Source: AC-37 sp036389835 (GTDB lineage Bacteria; Actinomycetota; Thermoleophilia; Solirubrobacterales; Thermoleophilaceae). From it: DNA of 64,000 bases. Under the pieces are notes generated by a model. The model was not told the DNA's origin and did no database searches. It was given only the letters and a program-made list of their open reading frames with translations. The stretch spans positions 1 to 64,000 of the forward strand of contig DASVWC010000069.1 of the NCBI GenBank assembly GCA_036389835.1. The letters run 5' to 3'. Positions 52,627-61,819 of this stretch are shown here, one piece after another. The position numbers were made by a program, and so were the translations under genes. The first letter of the stretch is position 1; every line of letters starts with the position of its first letter.

Positions 52627-53883
52627 ATGGCCCCTCGCTTGCCCCGAATGGCGGGTGCCCTGCTCGTTGGAGCCCTCCTGGCCACGGCCGCGGTCCTCCC
52701 CGGCGCGGCCGCCGCGCAGAAGCGCGACGCCACCACGAGCCTGTTCTCGCGCTCCCTCGACGGCGGCACGCCGAACGGCCCGTCCACCAATCCCGCGATC
52801 TCAGGCGACCTCCGCTTCGCGCAGATCGTGGCGTTCGAGTCCGAGGCGTCCGACCTCGTGGCGAACGACGGCAACGCCCTCAAGGACGTGTTCGCCGTTC
52901 GCCGCGCCGGCACGTTCGCGGACCTCGGCACCGAGTGGAAGCCCGGCCCGACCCAGCTCGTCTCGCGCGGGCGCAAGGGCGCGCCCGCGAACGGCCCCTC
53001 GTTCGACGCGACCACCGACGGGAACGTGCGCAGCCGCGCGCGCTGCGTCGCGTTCCTCTCCGACGCGTCGAACCTCGTCTCCGGCGACACCAACCGCCAG
53101 ACCGACGCCTTTCTCGCGAAGGCGCCGAGCTTCGTGCCGGCGCGCGTGTCGCTGCCCGACGGCAGGCAGTCGTCCGCCGACACCACGCAGGTAGCGGTCT
53201 CGGGCGACTGCTCGCGCGTGGCCTTCGTGACCGGCGGGAAGCTCTACCTGCGCGCCGGCCGCACGGTCAAGCGGGTCACCAAGAAGAGCAACCCGGCCGA
53301 CCCGCAGTTCGACTCCGGCGAGACCAACTCGCTCGTGTTCGGCACGACGGGCGGCGTCTACCTCCTGTCCGAGGGTGCGTCGCGGGCCAGCCGGGTGTCG
53401 AAGACCGGCCGCAACCCGGCGTACATCAGCCGGCGGCGCCAGGGCAAGCAGGAGCGCCACCTCGTCTACGAGGTCGACAGCGGCGGCTACAGCCAGATCG
53501 CCCACCGCCCGCTCGGCGGCGGCGAGAGCATCGTGACCAAGTGGAGGGGCGACGTCGGCAACGGCGACTCGCACGAGCCGACGATCTTCAACTCCGGCTT
53601 CAACATGGCGTTCGTGAGCGACGCGTCGAACCTCCCGACCAAGACGTCGGGGCTGCTCGGCGACCGCAACGACCTGCGCGACGCGTACTTCTTCTCGCGC
53701 TCGCCGAACGTCGACTTCCCCGTGACGATCCTCGAGTCCGTGGACAGCGACAACGACCCGCTGCGCTCGGGCGCTCGGAACATGAGCACGAGCTACTACC
53801 GCAACTACGTCGTCTTCGACTCGTCCGCGAACGACCTGCTCGCGCCGCCGCAGGTCTGCATGCGCTACCTCGGCGGGATCTAG
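52627..53883 (+). CDS. Secreted TolB/PD40-type beta-propeller-like protein
   Basis: 418 aa. Signal peptide with Arg residues and a hydrophobic stretch (about 8-30), ending near AAAAQ. The mature part has recurring FVSDASNL / FLSDASNL and DVFAVRR segments like those of WD40-like PD40 repeats. It is probably exported; binding partner unknown. The stop overlaps the convergent P450 gene by 4 bp. Confidence 0.75.
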   Translation: MAPRLPRMAGALLVGALLATAAVLPGAAAAQKRDATTSLFSRSLDGGTPNGPSTNPAISGDLRFAQIVAFESEASDLVANDGNALKDVFAVRRAGTFADLGTEWKPGPTQLVSRGRKGAPANGPSFDATTDGNVRSRARCVAFLSDASNLVSGDTNRQTDAFLAKAPSFVPARVSLPDGRQSSADTTQVAVSGDCSRVAFVTGGKLYLRAGRTVKRVTKKSNPADPQFDSGETNSLVFGTTGGVYLLSEGASRASRVSKTGRNPAYISRRRQGKQERHLVYEVDSGGYSQIAHRPLGGGESIVTKWRGDVGNGDSHEPTIFNSGFNMAFVSDASNLPTKTSGLLGDRNDLRDAYFFSRSPNVDFPVTILESVDSDNDPLRSGARNMSTSYYRNYVVFDSSANDLLAPPQVCMRYLGGI

Positions 53884-55241
53884 CCCGCCCGCGACACGAC
53901 CCGCACGCGCACCGGCCGCGCCGGGGTCAGCGTGATCGCGGGGGTGGCCGGCACCGGCTCGTCCGAGGCGGCCTCGACCCGGTAGCGCCGCGCGAGCATC
54001 GCCAGCGCGAGCTTCGACTCGATCTCCGCCATGTGCTTGCCGATGCACGCGTGCGGGCCGACTCCGAACGGGAAGTACGCGTAGGGCGGGATCGCGTCGC
54101 GGCGGCCGGGGGCGAAGCGCTCGGGGTCGAACGTCTCGGGGTCGTCCCAGTAGCGCGGGCTGTGCTGGTTGGCGTAGGAGGAGACGATCACGATCGAGCC
54201 GGCCGGCACGCGCACGCCGCAGATCTCGTCGTCCTCGACCGGGGTGCGCGTGAACGCCCAGCCGGGCGGATAGAGGCGCATCGCCTCGTCGAGGAGCTGG
54301 CCGACGTACGGGATCGCGTCGAGGCGCTCGGCCGCCGGCGGGCCGCCCTCGAGGGCGATCCCGGCCGCCGCCGCGAAGCGCTCCTGCGTCTCGGGGTGGC
54401 GCGACATCAGGTGCCAGGCCCAGGTGAGCGCCGACGCGGTCGTCTGGTAGCCGGCCATCAGGAACGCGCCGAGCTCGTCGCGGAGCTGGCGATCGCCGAG
54501 CGCCCGCCCGTCGCCGTCGCGGGCCGCTACGAGCCGGGCGGCGGCGCCGTCGCTGCCGGTGGCGCGGCGTTCGGCGACCAGCCCGTCGGCCCACGCGGCC
54601 AGCTCCCGGTAGGCGCGCCGGTAGGCGACGTTGGACGGCGTGGGCACCGCCGTGGGCAGCGGCACGAGCGCGCGCGTGCGGCGCGCGACCCAGGCGCTCG
54701 CGTGCGCGAGCCGGTCCTCGAGCCGGCCCATGTCGTCGCCCAGCTCGGTGCCCACGAGGATCCGGCCGACCACGTCGAAGGTCAGCCGGTTCATCTCGCT
54801 GTAGAGGTCGAACTCCGCGCCCGTGCGCGCGAACTCGTCCCAGCGCGCGCAGAGCGCCTCGACCGCCGCGGCCATCGTCGGCACCTCGCCGACCAGGCTC
54901 CGCCGCGTGAACAGCGGCATCAGCAGCTTGCGCCGCTCGCGCGCCTCGGGCCCGTCGATCGTGAGCAGTGCGTTCGGCAGCGGCACGCGCAGGGCGTCGT
55001 AGCTCACGCCCTTCACGTAGTTGTCGCGCCTGTGGATGCCCACGTGCGCGATCGCCTTCGGGCCGACGGTCAGGAAGACGCTGCGGTGGGCGGCCCTGAA
55101 GCGGACGACGTCCGCGCCGGTCGCGGCGGCGTCCGCGAACAGGCCGAGCGGGTCCTTGCGCAGCCTCCCGAGGTCGCCGAGCAGAGGCCCGCGCCGGACG
55201 CCGCGAGTCCCTGCGCGCGCGTCCGGTGCCTGGGTCGCCAT
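53880..55241 (-). CDS. Cytochrome P450
   Basis: 453 aa. I-helix AGYQTTAS (about 252-259), K-helix E-x2-R in DEAMRLYPPG (about 314), PERF-like segment (DPERFAPG) and heme loop FGVGPHACIG with axial Cys (about 396). It is a heme monooxygenase; substrate unknown, though fatty-acid or terpenoid hydroxylases have this CYP4-like layout. ATG 55241 is preferred to 55262. It lies 60 bp downstream of the M28 peptidase operon on the same strand. Confidence 0.92.
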   Translation of the reverse strand: MATQAPDARAGTRGVRRGPLLGDLGRLRKDPLGLFADAAATGADVVRFRAAHRSVFLTVGPKAIAHVGIHRRDNYVKGVSYDALRVPLPNALLTIDGPEARERRKLLMPLFTRRSLVGEVPTMAAAVEALCARWDEFARTGAEFDLYSEMNRLTFDVVGRILVGTELGDDMGRLEDRLAHASAWVARRTRALVPLPTAVPTPSNVAYRRAYRELAAWADGLVAERRATGSDGAAARLVAARDGDGRALGDRQLRDELGAFLMAGYQTTASALTWAWHLMSRHPETQERFAAAAGIALEGGPPAAERLDAIPYVGQLLDEAMRLYPPGWAFTRTPVEDDEICGVRVPAGSIVIVSSYANQHSPRYWDDPETFDPERFAPGRRDAIPPYAYFPFGVGPHACIGKHMAEIESKLALAMLARRYRVEAASDEPVPATPAITLTPARPVRVRVVSRAG

Positions 55242-55301
55242 CGCCGTGCGCGACCGTACCACGGGGGCCCGGGTGGGGGATAGGACCCCCTCGACGGGGG
55301 G

Positions 55302-56585
55302 TTAGGCCGGCGCTGGACCGGCGGCCAGCGCGTACGCGAGGCGCGCCGCTCGGCCGACCGTCGCGTGGTCGACGTTCTCGGGCGTGTCCGTGGGGAGGTG
55401 GTAGTTCGCGAGCGCGCCCCAGGCGGTGATCGAGGTGAGCGTGGCCGTCGGATAGCCGGCGCGGCTCGGGATCACGCTGTCGGTCGACGCGCGGGCGCGG
55501 AAGCCGCGCTCGAGGCCGATTCCCTCCTCGCGCGCGCGGCGCTCGACCTCGTCGCGAAACGACGGGCCCGCGTAGTCCTCCATCCAGATCGGCCCCTCGC
55601 CCTCGAGCATGATCAGCCGCGGCGAGCCGACGGTCTCGAGGTTGAGGAAGCGCGTGGTGGCGGGGTCGAGCTCGCCGCAGTGACGGGCCACGAACGCGCG
55701 GATGCCCTCCTGGAGCGCCTCCTCGGCGCCGCACGAGACGAGCAGGACGCGGACGCCGGGGAGCGGGCGCTCGCGCAGCCGCTCGGCCAGGGCGACGAGG
55801 GCGGCCACGCCGGAGAGGTTGTCGTTGGCGCCCGGGCTCACGGGGTTGGACGCGACCTCGGCGGCGGCCGCGCCGGCGACGGCCAGGACCGGGATCGCGG
55901 CGGCCGCGGGGCAGCGCCGGCCGGTCAGCGCGGCGATCGTGGTGAGGGCCGGGCCGGCGAGGCCGATCCACCACTGCGGGAGCGAGGTGCGCATCCGGGC
56001 GATCAGGCCGGGAGCGTGGCGGTGGAGCGCCACGAGCAGGCTCTGGTCGTAGAGGCGGCCGGTCTGGTGGGCGTCGTGGTGCGCGAGCACGACGAGCGTA
56101 GGCGCGGCGCGCGGGCCGGTGCGGGCGACGACGTTCACCGTGGTGCGGCGGCGGAGGACGAGCCGGCGCAGCACCCGCGGCCCGTTCTGCGCCTCGTCGA
56201 CGAGCGCGGCGGCCCCCGCGAGCGAGATCAGCGCACCCGTCGCCCGGCGCCCCCGGAGCGTGAGCAGCGCCCCCGCGATCCCGGCCGCGCCGAGCCCCGC
56301 GAGCGTGGGCATGTAGCGCCCGTAGGCGGCCTCCTCCTCGAGCGTCACCTCGCAGCCGGCGCGCTCGAGCCGCGCGGCGATCCACTCGGCCGCGGCGCGC
56401 TCGCCGGGCGAGCAGGGCCGGCGCTCGAGCCGGGCGAGCGTCTCGACGACCTCGCGCGCGGCCGCCTCGAGCGTGGCGGGGTCGGCGGCGGCCGCCTCGT
56501 TCGCGGCGGGCTCGGCGGCGGCCGCCCCGTTCGCGGCGGGCTCGGCGGCGGCCGCCTCGGGGCGCGTCGGCTCGCGCGCGCTCAC
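55302..56585 (-). CDS. M28-family metallopeptidase with membrane segments
   Basis: 427 aa. An Ala/Glu/Pro-rich repeated N-terminus (about 8-35) leads to the peptidase domain, which is interrupted by hydrophobic helices (about 95-130, 215-250). M28 metal-site candidates: LAHHDAHQTG (His/Asp, about 172), GANDNLSG (Asp about 269), CGAEEALQEG (Glu pair about 300) and LPTDTPENVDH near the end (His). GTG 56585 overlaps the SDR stop (GTGA), making it the last gene of the hydrolase-MFS-SDR-M28 operon. Confidence 0.82.
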   Translation of the reverse strand: MSAREPTRPEAAAAEPAANGAAAAEPAANEAAAADPATLEAAAREVVETLARLERRPCSPGERAAAEWIAARLERAGCEVTLEEEAAYGRYMPTLAGLGAAGIAGALLTLRGRRATGALISLAGAAALVDEAQNGPRVLRRLVLRRRTTVNVVARTGPRAAPTLVVLAHHDAHQTGRLYDQSLLVALHRHAPGLIARMRTSLPQWWIGLAGPALTTIAALTGRRCPAAAAIPVLAVAGAAAAEVASNPVSPGANDNLSGVAALVALAERLRERPLPGVRVLLVSCGAEEALQEGIRAFVARHCGELDPATTRFLNLETVGSPRLIMLEGEGPIWMEDYAGPSFRDEVERRAREEGIGLERGFRARASTDSVIPSRAGYPTATLTSITAWGALANYHLPTDTPENVDHATVGRAARLAYALAAGPAPA

Positions 56586-57388
56586 GCGCGCCGCCTTCCC
56601 CTGCGCGCCTCGCGGTCCACCAGTGCGCGGCCCACCCGCGGCGCCAGCCGGTAGGCGCGCATCGACAGCGCCACGTCGCGGCCCGGCACGACCTCGAAGC
56701 GGCCCTTCGCCACCGCCCTGAGGGCGGCCTCGGCCACCTCCTCCGGCTCGAGGATCCTCGTCGAGGTGATCACCGCCTTCGTCTCCGGCGGCGCCTCCTC
56801 CAGCTCGCGCTCGAGCATCGGCGTCCTCGTGCTGGTCGGCAGCACGACGGTGACCCCGATCCCGCGCGGCCCGAGCTCCGCGCGCAGGACCTCCGAGAGC
56901 CCGTAGAGCGCGAACTTGGCCGGCGTGTACGCGCCGTAGCCGTGGATCCCGACCAGCGACGCGGTCGAGCCGACGTTCACGAGGTGGCCGCTCCCGCGCT
57001 CGAGGAAGTGCGGCAGCACGGCGCGCATGGCCCACACCGCGCCGAAGTAGTTCACGTCCATCTCGCGGCGCAGCTCGGCGGGCGTGAGGTCCGTGAACTC
57101 GCCGACCGTCGAGATCCCCGCGCAGTTGACGAGCAGGTCGGCCGGCCGCTCGGCCAGCTCGGCCGCGAGCCCGCGCGCGACCGCCTCCTCGTCCGCGAGG
57201 TCGAGGGCGAGGGTGCGCGCCCCGCCGCCGAGCTCGGCCGCCGCGCGCGCGAGCCGCTCGGCATCGCGTGCCACGAGCGTGACGCTCGCCCCCAGCTCCG
57301 CCAGCCGCCGCGCGGTGGCCAGGCCGATGCCGCCGGAGCCGCCGGTCACGACCGCGTGCCGGCCGCGGAAGCGGCGCTCGAGCCTCAC
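56582..57388 (-). CDS. SDR-family oxidoreductase, ketodihydrosphingosine-reductase-like
   Basis: 268 aa. TGGSGGIG (about 15-22), VNCAGIS (about 93), catalytic Ser in NVGSTAS and YTPAKF (Tyr about 160). The sequence resembles the KDSR-like branch of SDRs that reduce keto-lipids, which is suggestive only. GTG 57388 and the stop both form GTGA overlaps with neighbours, indicating tight coupling with the MFS and M28 genes. Confidence 0.85.
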   Translation of the reverse strand: MRLERRFRGRHAVVTGGSGGIGLATARRLAELGASVTLVARDAERLARAAAELGGGARTLALDLADEEAVARGLAAELAERPADLLVNCAGISTVGEFTDLTPAELRREMDVNYFGAVWAMRAVLPHFLERGSGHLVNVGSTASLVGIHGYGAYTPAKFALYGLSEVLRAELGPRGIGVTVVLPTSTRTPMLERELEEAPPETKAVITSTRILEPEEVAEAALRAVAKGRFEVVPGRDVALSMRAYRLAPRVGRALVDREARRGRRRA

Positions 57389-58578
57389 GCCGCGCGCGCC
57401 TCCACCCGCGCCGGCCCGCGCCCGCGAACCCGGCCGAGGGCGAGCGCGGCCGCCGCGAGCGGCACCACGCCGGCGATCACCAGCGTCCAGCGCGCCCCCG
57501 CCGTCGCGACCAGCGTGCCGCCCGCCGCCAGCGCCACCAGCTCGGCCGCGTTGCGGATCCCGTTGTACGCCGCGAACGCGCGGCCGTGCAGGCGGTCCGG
57601 CACGCGCTCGTGCACGAGCGTCCGCACGAGCACGTTCTTCGCCCCCAGGCCGAAGCCGCCGGCCACGAACGCCGCGACCGCGACCCACAGCGCCAGGTGG
57701 ACCGTCGCCCCGGCCATCCCCGCCCCCTGCACCCCGACCGCGACGAGCGCCCCGGTCGCGAGCAGGCGCGCGGGCACGCGCCGCGCGATCACCGTCGCGC
57801 CCACGCCCATGCCGACCGTCCACGCCGTGATCAGCGCCCCGTAGCCGAGCTCGCCGGAGTCGAGGTCGTCCTTCGCGAAGAACACCTCGGCGGGCGTGGA
57901 CGCCGCGAAGAACAGGAACGAGACGAACGCGACCAGCATCACCGGCGCGAGCAGCCGGTCGCCGAGCAGGAAGGCGAAGCCGTCGCGGGCGCGCTCGCGG
58001 GCGCCGGGGTCGGCGGGCTCCGGCGGCCGGCGCGTTCCCAGGGCGCCCGCCGCGGCCGCGACCGCGAGGAACGTGGCCGCGTTCACCAGCAGCGCCGCGC
58101 GCGTGCCGCCGCCCGCCGCCAGCAGCGCCCCGAGCAGCGGGCCAAGCAGCCAGCCGAGGTAGCGCGCCGTCTCCACGTGGCCGTTGGCCTCCTGCACCCG
58201 CCCGGCGCCCGCGACGCCCGGCACCAGCGCGAACTCGGCCGGCTGCGCCACCGCGAAACCGACGCCGACGAGCGCGGCAAGCGCGACGACGGCCGCCGGG
58301 GCGGAGACGAACGCCAGCACGGCCACGACCGCGGCCTGGGCGAGCGACACCACGAGGAGGAGGCCGCGGGTCTCCACCCGGTCCACGAGCGCGCCCGCCA
58401 CCGGCGCGAGCACCGCCACCGGCCCCCACAGGGCGATCAGCAGCGCCGCGACCGCCAAGCCCGAGCCCGTTTCGTCCTCGAGGTACAGCATCAGCGGGAC
58501 CATCGCGAGCGCGTCACCCAGCGCGGAGAGCCCGACCGCACCCACCAGCAGGCGCAGGTCGCGCCCCCGGCCGCCCAT
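57385..58578 (-). CDS. MFS transporter
   Basis: 397 aa with about 12 hydrophobic segments. The family loop motif appears as GALVDRVETRG (about 58-68), and the sequence resembles the MFS_3/enterobactin-exporter-like group. It is likely an exporter of a small lipophilic compound. ATG 58578 overlaps the alpha/beta hydrolase stop (ATGA). A longer frame exists upstream but lies inside the hydrolase gene. Confidence 0.88.
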   Translation of the reverse strand: MGGRGRDLRLLVGAVGLSALGDALAMVPLMLYLEDETGSGLAVAALLIALWGPVAVLAPVAGALVDRVETRGLLLVVSLAQAAVVAVLAFVSAPAAVVALAALVGVGFAVAQPAEFALVPGVAGAGRVQEANGHVETARYLGWLLGPLLGALLAAGGGTRAALLVNAATFLAVAAAAGALGTRRPPEPADPGARERARDGFAFLLGDRLLAPVMLVAFVSFLFFAASTPAEVFFAKDDLDSGELGYGALITAWTVGMGVGATVIARRVPARLLATGALVAVGVQGAGMAGATVHLALWVAVAAFVAGGFGLGAKNVLVRTLVHERVPDRLHGRAFAAYNGIRNAAELVALAAGGTLVATAGARWTLVIAGVVPLAAAALALGRVRGRGPARVEARAA

Positions 58579-59525
58579 CAGGCAGCGACGGCGGCGAGGT
58601 CGCGGACCACGCGCGCCACCTCGGCCGCTCGCTCGACGTTGGGCGAGTGGCCGGCTTCCTCGAGCACCTCCACCCGAGCGTTCGGCAGGCGCCGGTACGC
58701 GGCGGCGCAGTCGTCCGCCCGGAAGAACGCGTCCTCGCGCCCGAAGACCGCGTGCACCGGGATCCCGAGCCGCCGCAGCCGCTCGTCCAGCCCGCTGGCC
58801 GCGAGGAACGCCTGCTCGGCGGCCCACGAGCGGCTGTAGGAGGGGAACGTCATCGCGCGGAAGTCGTGGACCACCTGGTCGGGGTCGTCGAAGCCCGTGG
58901 CCATGTCGAACCCGCCGGCGAACGCGTCGCGGTAGCCGTCGCGTATCGCGGAGCCGAACGCGAGCCGGTGGAGCAGCTCGCCGATCACGGGCGCGAACCC
59001 GAGCCGCGTCATGAACGGCTCGTGGCCGAACTCGGGGGTGGGGCCCTCGTCGAGCAGCACGAGCCGCTCGACCAGCCCGGGCGCGTGCTCGGCCACCGCC
59101 ACCGACACGGCCGCGCCGAACGAGTGCCCGACGAACAGCGCGCGCTCGACGCCGATCGCCCCGAGCGCCTCGGCCACGGCGGCGCCCTGCTGCTCGATCG
59201 AGTAGTCGGTCAGCGGCTTCGCCGAGCCGCCGTGGCCCAGCGCGTCGACCCTCACCACGCGATGGTCGGCTCGCAGCAGCGGCGCCAGGCGGTCGAACCA
59301 GTGCATCGAGCCCGCGAAGCCGTGCACCAGCACGGCGGGCGGCGCGTCCGGGGCTCCCTCCTCGAGCACGTGCAGCTCGCCGGCCGCGGTGCCCACCAGG
59401 CGGCCGGCTCCCGCGGCGGCGGGCTTAGCCTGCCGGCCGAGCGCCCGGCGGTTGGCGAGCAGGGCGCCGGCGGCGGCCGTCAGCGCCAGCCCGGCGCGAC
59501 TGGCTCCGGAGGTCATGGAGCGCAT
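58578..59525 (-). CDS. Alpha/beta-fold hydrolase
   Basis: 315 aa. N-terminal hydrophobic stretch (about 8-30) that may anchor it, oxyanion HGFAGS (about 68), nucleophile Ser in GHSFGAA (about 138), acidic residue near FGREDAF (about 261) and His in EAGHSPN (about 292). It is an esterase or lipase-like enzyme of unknown substrate. It heads a four-gene overlapping operon and is divergent from a P450-GST pair. ATG 59516 is an alternative start. Confidence 0.88.
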   Translation of the reverse strand: MRSMTSGASRAGLALTAAAGALLANRRALGRQAKPAAAGAGRLVGTAAGELHVLEEGAPDAPPAVLVHGFAGSMHWFDRLAPLLRADHRVVRVDALGHGGSAKPLTDYSIEQQGAAVAEALGAIGVERALFVGHSFGAAVSVAVAEHAPGLVERLVLLDEGPTPEFGHEPFMTRLGFAPVIGELLHRLAFGSAIRDGYRDAFAGGFDMATGFDDPDQVVHDFRAMTFPSYSRSWAAEQAFLAASGLDERLRRLGIPVHAVFGREDAFFRADDCAAAYRRLPNARVEVLEEAGHSPNVERAAEVARVVRDLAAVAA

Positions 59526-59540
59526 TCTCTAGTACAACCC

Positions 59541-60872
59541 ATGACCATGCCGCTACCGCCCGGTCCGCGGGTCCCCGGCGTGGTGCAGACCGCGGCGTTC
59601 ATGCGCAGCCCGGTCGAGTTCCTCGAGCGCTGCCAGGCCCGCTACGGCGACTGCTTCCGCGCCCGCTTCCAGGGCATCGGCGAGGTCGTGTACTTCACCC
59701 ACCCGCGCGCGGTCGAGCAGATCTACAAGGGCGACCCCGGCGTCTTCCACGCGGGCGAGGCCAACGCGTCGCTGTTCGAGCCGGCGCTCGGGAGCAACTC
59801 GTCGATGACGCTCGACGGGGCCGCCCACCTGCGCCGGCGCAAGCTGCTGCTGCCGCCGTTCCACGGCGAGGCGCTGCGCCGCTGGGAGGCCGTGTTCGCG
59901 GAGGTCGCCGAGCGCGAGGTCGCGGGCTGGCCGGTCGGTCGCCCGTTCAAGCTCCTGCCCGCGATGAAGCGGATCACGATGGAGGCGATCCTCAGGGCCG
60001 TGATGGGCGTCGGCGACCGCGACCGCCTCGAGGAGCTGTCGGCGGGGATCCTGCGCCTCGACCGGATCGCCGGCGCCGTGCTGCCGCTGCCGCCGCTGCG
60101 GCGCGACCTCGGCCGGCTGAGCCCGTGGGGGCGCTTCGTGGCCGCCCGCGACCACATGGACCGGCTCGTCCACCGCGAGATCGCCGAGCGCCGCGCCGCG
60201 CCGGACCCCGGCGCCGACGTGGCCTCGCTCCTGATCGCCGCACGCGACGAGGACGGCGGCGCCATGTCCGACCGCGAGCTGCGCGACGAGATGTACGCGC
60301 TGCTGGCCGCCGGCTACGAGACCTCGTCGTCGGCGCTCTCGTGGTGCTTCGAGCGCCTGCTGCGCACGCCGGGCGAGCTCGACCGGGCGATCGCGGCGGC
60401 CGACGACGACGAGCACCTCGACGCCGTCCTCAAGGAGACGCTGCGCCTGCGCCCCCCGGCGACCGACTCCACGCGCATCCTCAAGCGCGAGGCCGAGATC
60501 GGCGGTTACCCGCTGCCCGCCGGGACCCAGGTGGTCGTGGCGCTGCCGCTGCTGCACCTGCGCGCCGACGCCTACGACGAGCCGCGCGAGTTCCGTCCGG
60601 CGCGCTGGCTCGACGGCGGCGCCGCCCCGTACACGTTCATCCCGTTCGGCGGCGGCGTGCGCCGCTGCATCGGCGCCGCGTTCGCGAACCTCGAGATGAG
60701 GGTCGTGCTGAGGACCGTGCTGCGCTCGGTCCGGCTGCGGGCGGACTCGCCGAAGCCGGAGGCGCAGCGCCTCCACCACGTCGTGATGGTCCCGTCGCGG
60801 GGGGCGCGCGCGGTCGTGACCGAGCGGCTCGCACCGCGCGGGCGGCCCGCGGAGACCGCGCTCGCCGCGTGA
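59541..60872 (+). CDS. Cytochrome P450
   Basis: 443 aa. I-helix AGYETSSS (about 255-262), E-x2-R in KETLRLRPP (about 300), heme loop FGGGVRRCIGAAF (Cys about 376). The N-terminus PLPPGPRVPG is typical of the CYP110/class-E-like bacterial P450s. Only 15 bp separate it from the divergent hydrolase; TAGTAC (59530-59535) may be its -10. It overlaps the GST gene by 4 bp. Confidence 0.92.
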   Translation: MTMPLPPGPRVPGVVQTAAFMRSPVEFLERCQARYGDCFRARFQGIGEVVYFTHPRAVEQIYKGDPGVFHAGEANASLFEPALGSNSSMTLDGAAHLRRRKLLLPPFHGEALRRWEAVFAEVAEREVAGWPVGRPFKLLPAMKRITMEAILRAVMGVGDRDRLEELSAGILRLDRIAGAVLPLPPLRRDLGRLSPWGRFVAARDHMDRLVHREIAERRAAPDPGADVASLLIAARDEDGGAMSDRELRDEMYALLAAGYETSSSALSWCFERLLRTPGELDRAIAAADDDEHLDAVLKETLRLRPPATDSTRILKREAEIGGYPLPAGTQVVVALPLLHLRADAYDEPREFRPARWLDGGAAPYTFIPFGGGVRRCIGAAFANLEMRVVLRTVLRSVRLRADSPKPEAQRLHHVVMVPSRGARAVVTERLAPRGRPAETALAA

Positions 60873-61594
60873 GCGTCACGCTCTACTGGTTCGAGTTGTC
60901 GAACCCGGGCCAGGCGGTGCGCCTCATGCTCGAGCTGAAGCGGATCCCGTACCGCACGCGCGACCTCGTGCCGGGGCTGCACCGGCTCCAGGTCCGCGCG
61001 GCCGGGTTCCCGGCCGCCACGGTGCCGGCGCTCAGGATCGGCGCGCGCCGCGTGCAGGGATCGCTCCAGATCTCGCGCGAGCTCGAGCGGCTCAGGCCCG
61101 AGCCGCCGCTGTTCCCGGCCGGGCGCCGGAGCGCCGTGGAGGAGGCCGAGCGCTGGGGCGAGTCCGTGCTCCAGCCGGTGACGGGGCGCATCTTCCACTG
61201 GGCGCTGGCCGACGACCGGGGCCTGCGCGAGTGGCTCGCGCGCAGCTCCGGCGTGCCGGCTCCCGCGGCGCGGGCGCTGGGCCGGGCGGGCGGCCCGGTG
61301 GCGCGCCTCTTCGCGCGCGACGCGCCCGCCGCGACGGTGCGGGCGGACCTGGCCGCGCTGCCGGGCATGCTCGACCACGTGGACGGCCTGATCGCGGCGG
61401 GCACGATCGGCGCCGAGCAGCCGACCGCAGCCGACTTCCAGATCGCCACCACCGTCCGCGAGGTCATGTCGTTCGCCTGCCTGGCGCCGCTGGTGGCCGG
61501 CCGCCCCGCCGAGCGGCTGGCGCTCGACGTGCTGCCGGACTGGGCCGAGAGCCCGGTGCGGCTGCCGGCCGCCTGGCTGCCGGCCGCGGCCTAG
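60869..61594 (+). CDS. Glutathione S-transferase-like protein
   Basis: 241 aa. The N-terminal thioredoxin-like half has YWFELSNPGQAVRLMLELK (about 5-23) and VPALRIGARRVQGS (the cis-Pro and Ser of a GST). The C-terminal half is helical with TAADFQIAT (about 185). Actinobacteria mostly use mycothiol, so the thiol partner is unclear. GTG 60869 overlaps the P450 stop (GTGA), so both are one transcript. Confidence 0.8.
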   Translation: MSVTLYWFELSNPGQAVRLMLELKRIPYRTRDLVPGLHRLQVRAAGFPAATVPALRIGARRVQGSLQISRELERLRPEPPLFPAGRRSAVEEAERWGESVLQPVTGRIFHWALADDRGLREWLARSSGVPAPAARALGRAGGPVARLFARDAPAATVRADLAALPGMLDHVDGLIAAGTIGAEQPTAADFQIATTVREVMSFACLAPLVAGRPAERLALDVLPDWAESPVRLPAAWLPAAA

Positions 61595-61645
61595 CTGGCC
61601 TTGGCGAAACCCTGGGGCAAGCCTCGCGAACGGCGTCGTCCCGTG

Positions 61646-61728
61646 ACCGGAGGATTTGGTCGCCTATACAGCCCGAACCCTACGGTCATCGGAGGGTTCA
61701 CCTCCCCCTAGTGTGGAAATCCTCCGGT
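61646..61728. other. Nested inverted repeats between convergent genes
   Basis: Outer repeat accggaggattt (61646-61657) pairs with aaatcctccggt (61717-61728), 12 of 12; inner repeat gaaccct (61675-61681) pairs with agggttc (61693-61699). It could be a bidirectional terminator or a structured RNA. Nothing else is seen in 61595-61819. Confidence 0.5.
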
Positions 61729-61819
61729 GACGGAGATCGCGAACCTTGCAGGCAGCCGGGCGGCCGCCCTGCCCAGCCGCAGTTACGGGAACCGGCGCGA
61801 CCGCGGCCGCCAAACTCTC

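Noticed and set aside
52801..56385. A 1,194-aa minus-strand frame through the P450 and M28 genes
   Set aside because: It runs in a different frame from both recognised proteins and has shadow composition.
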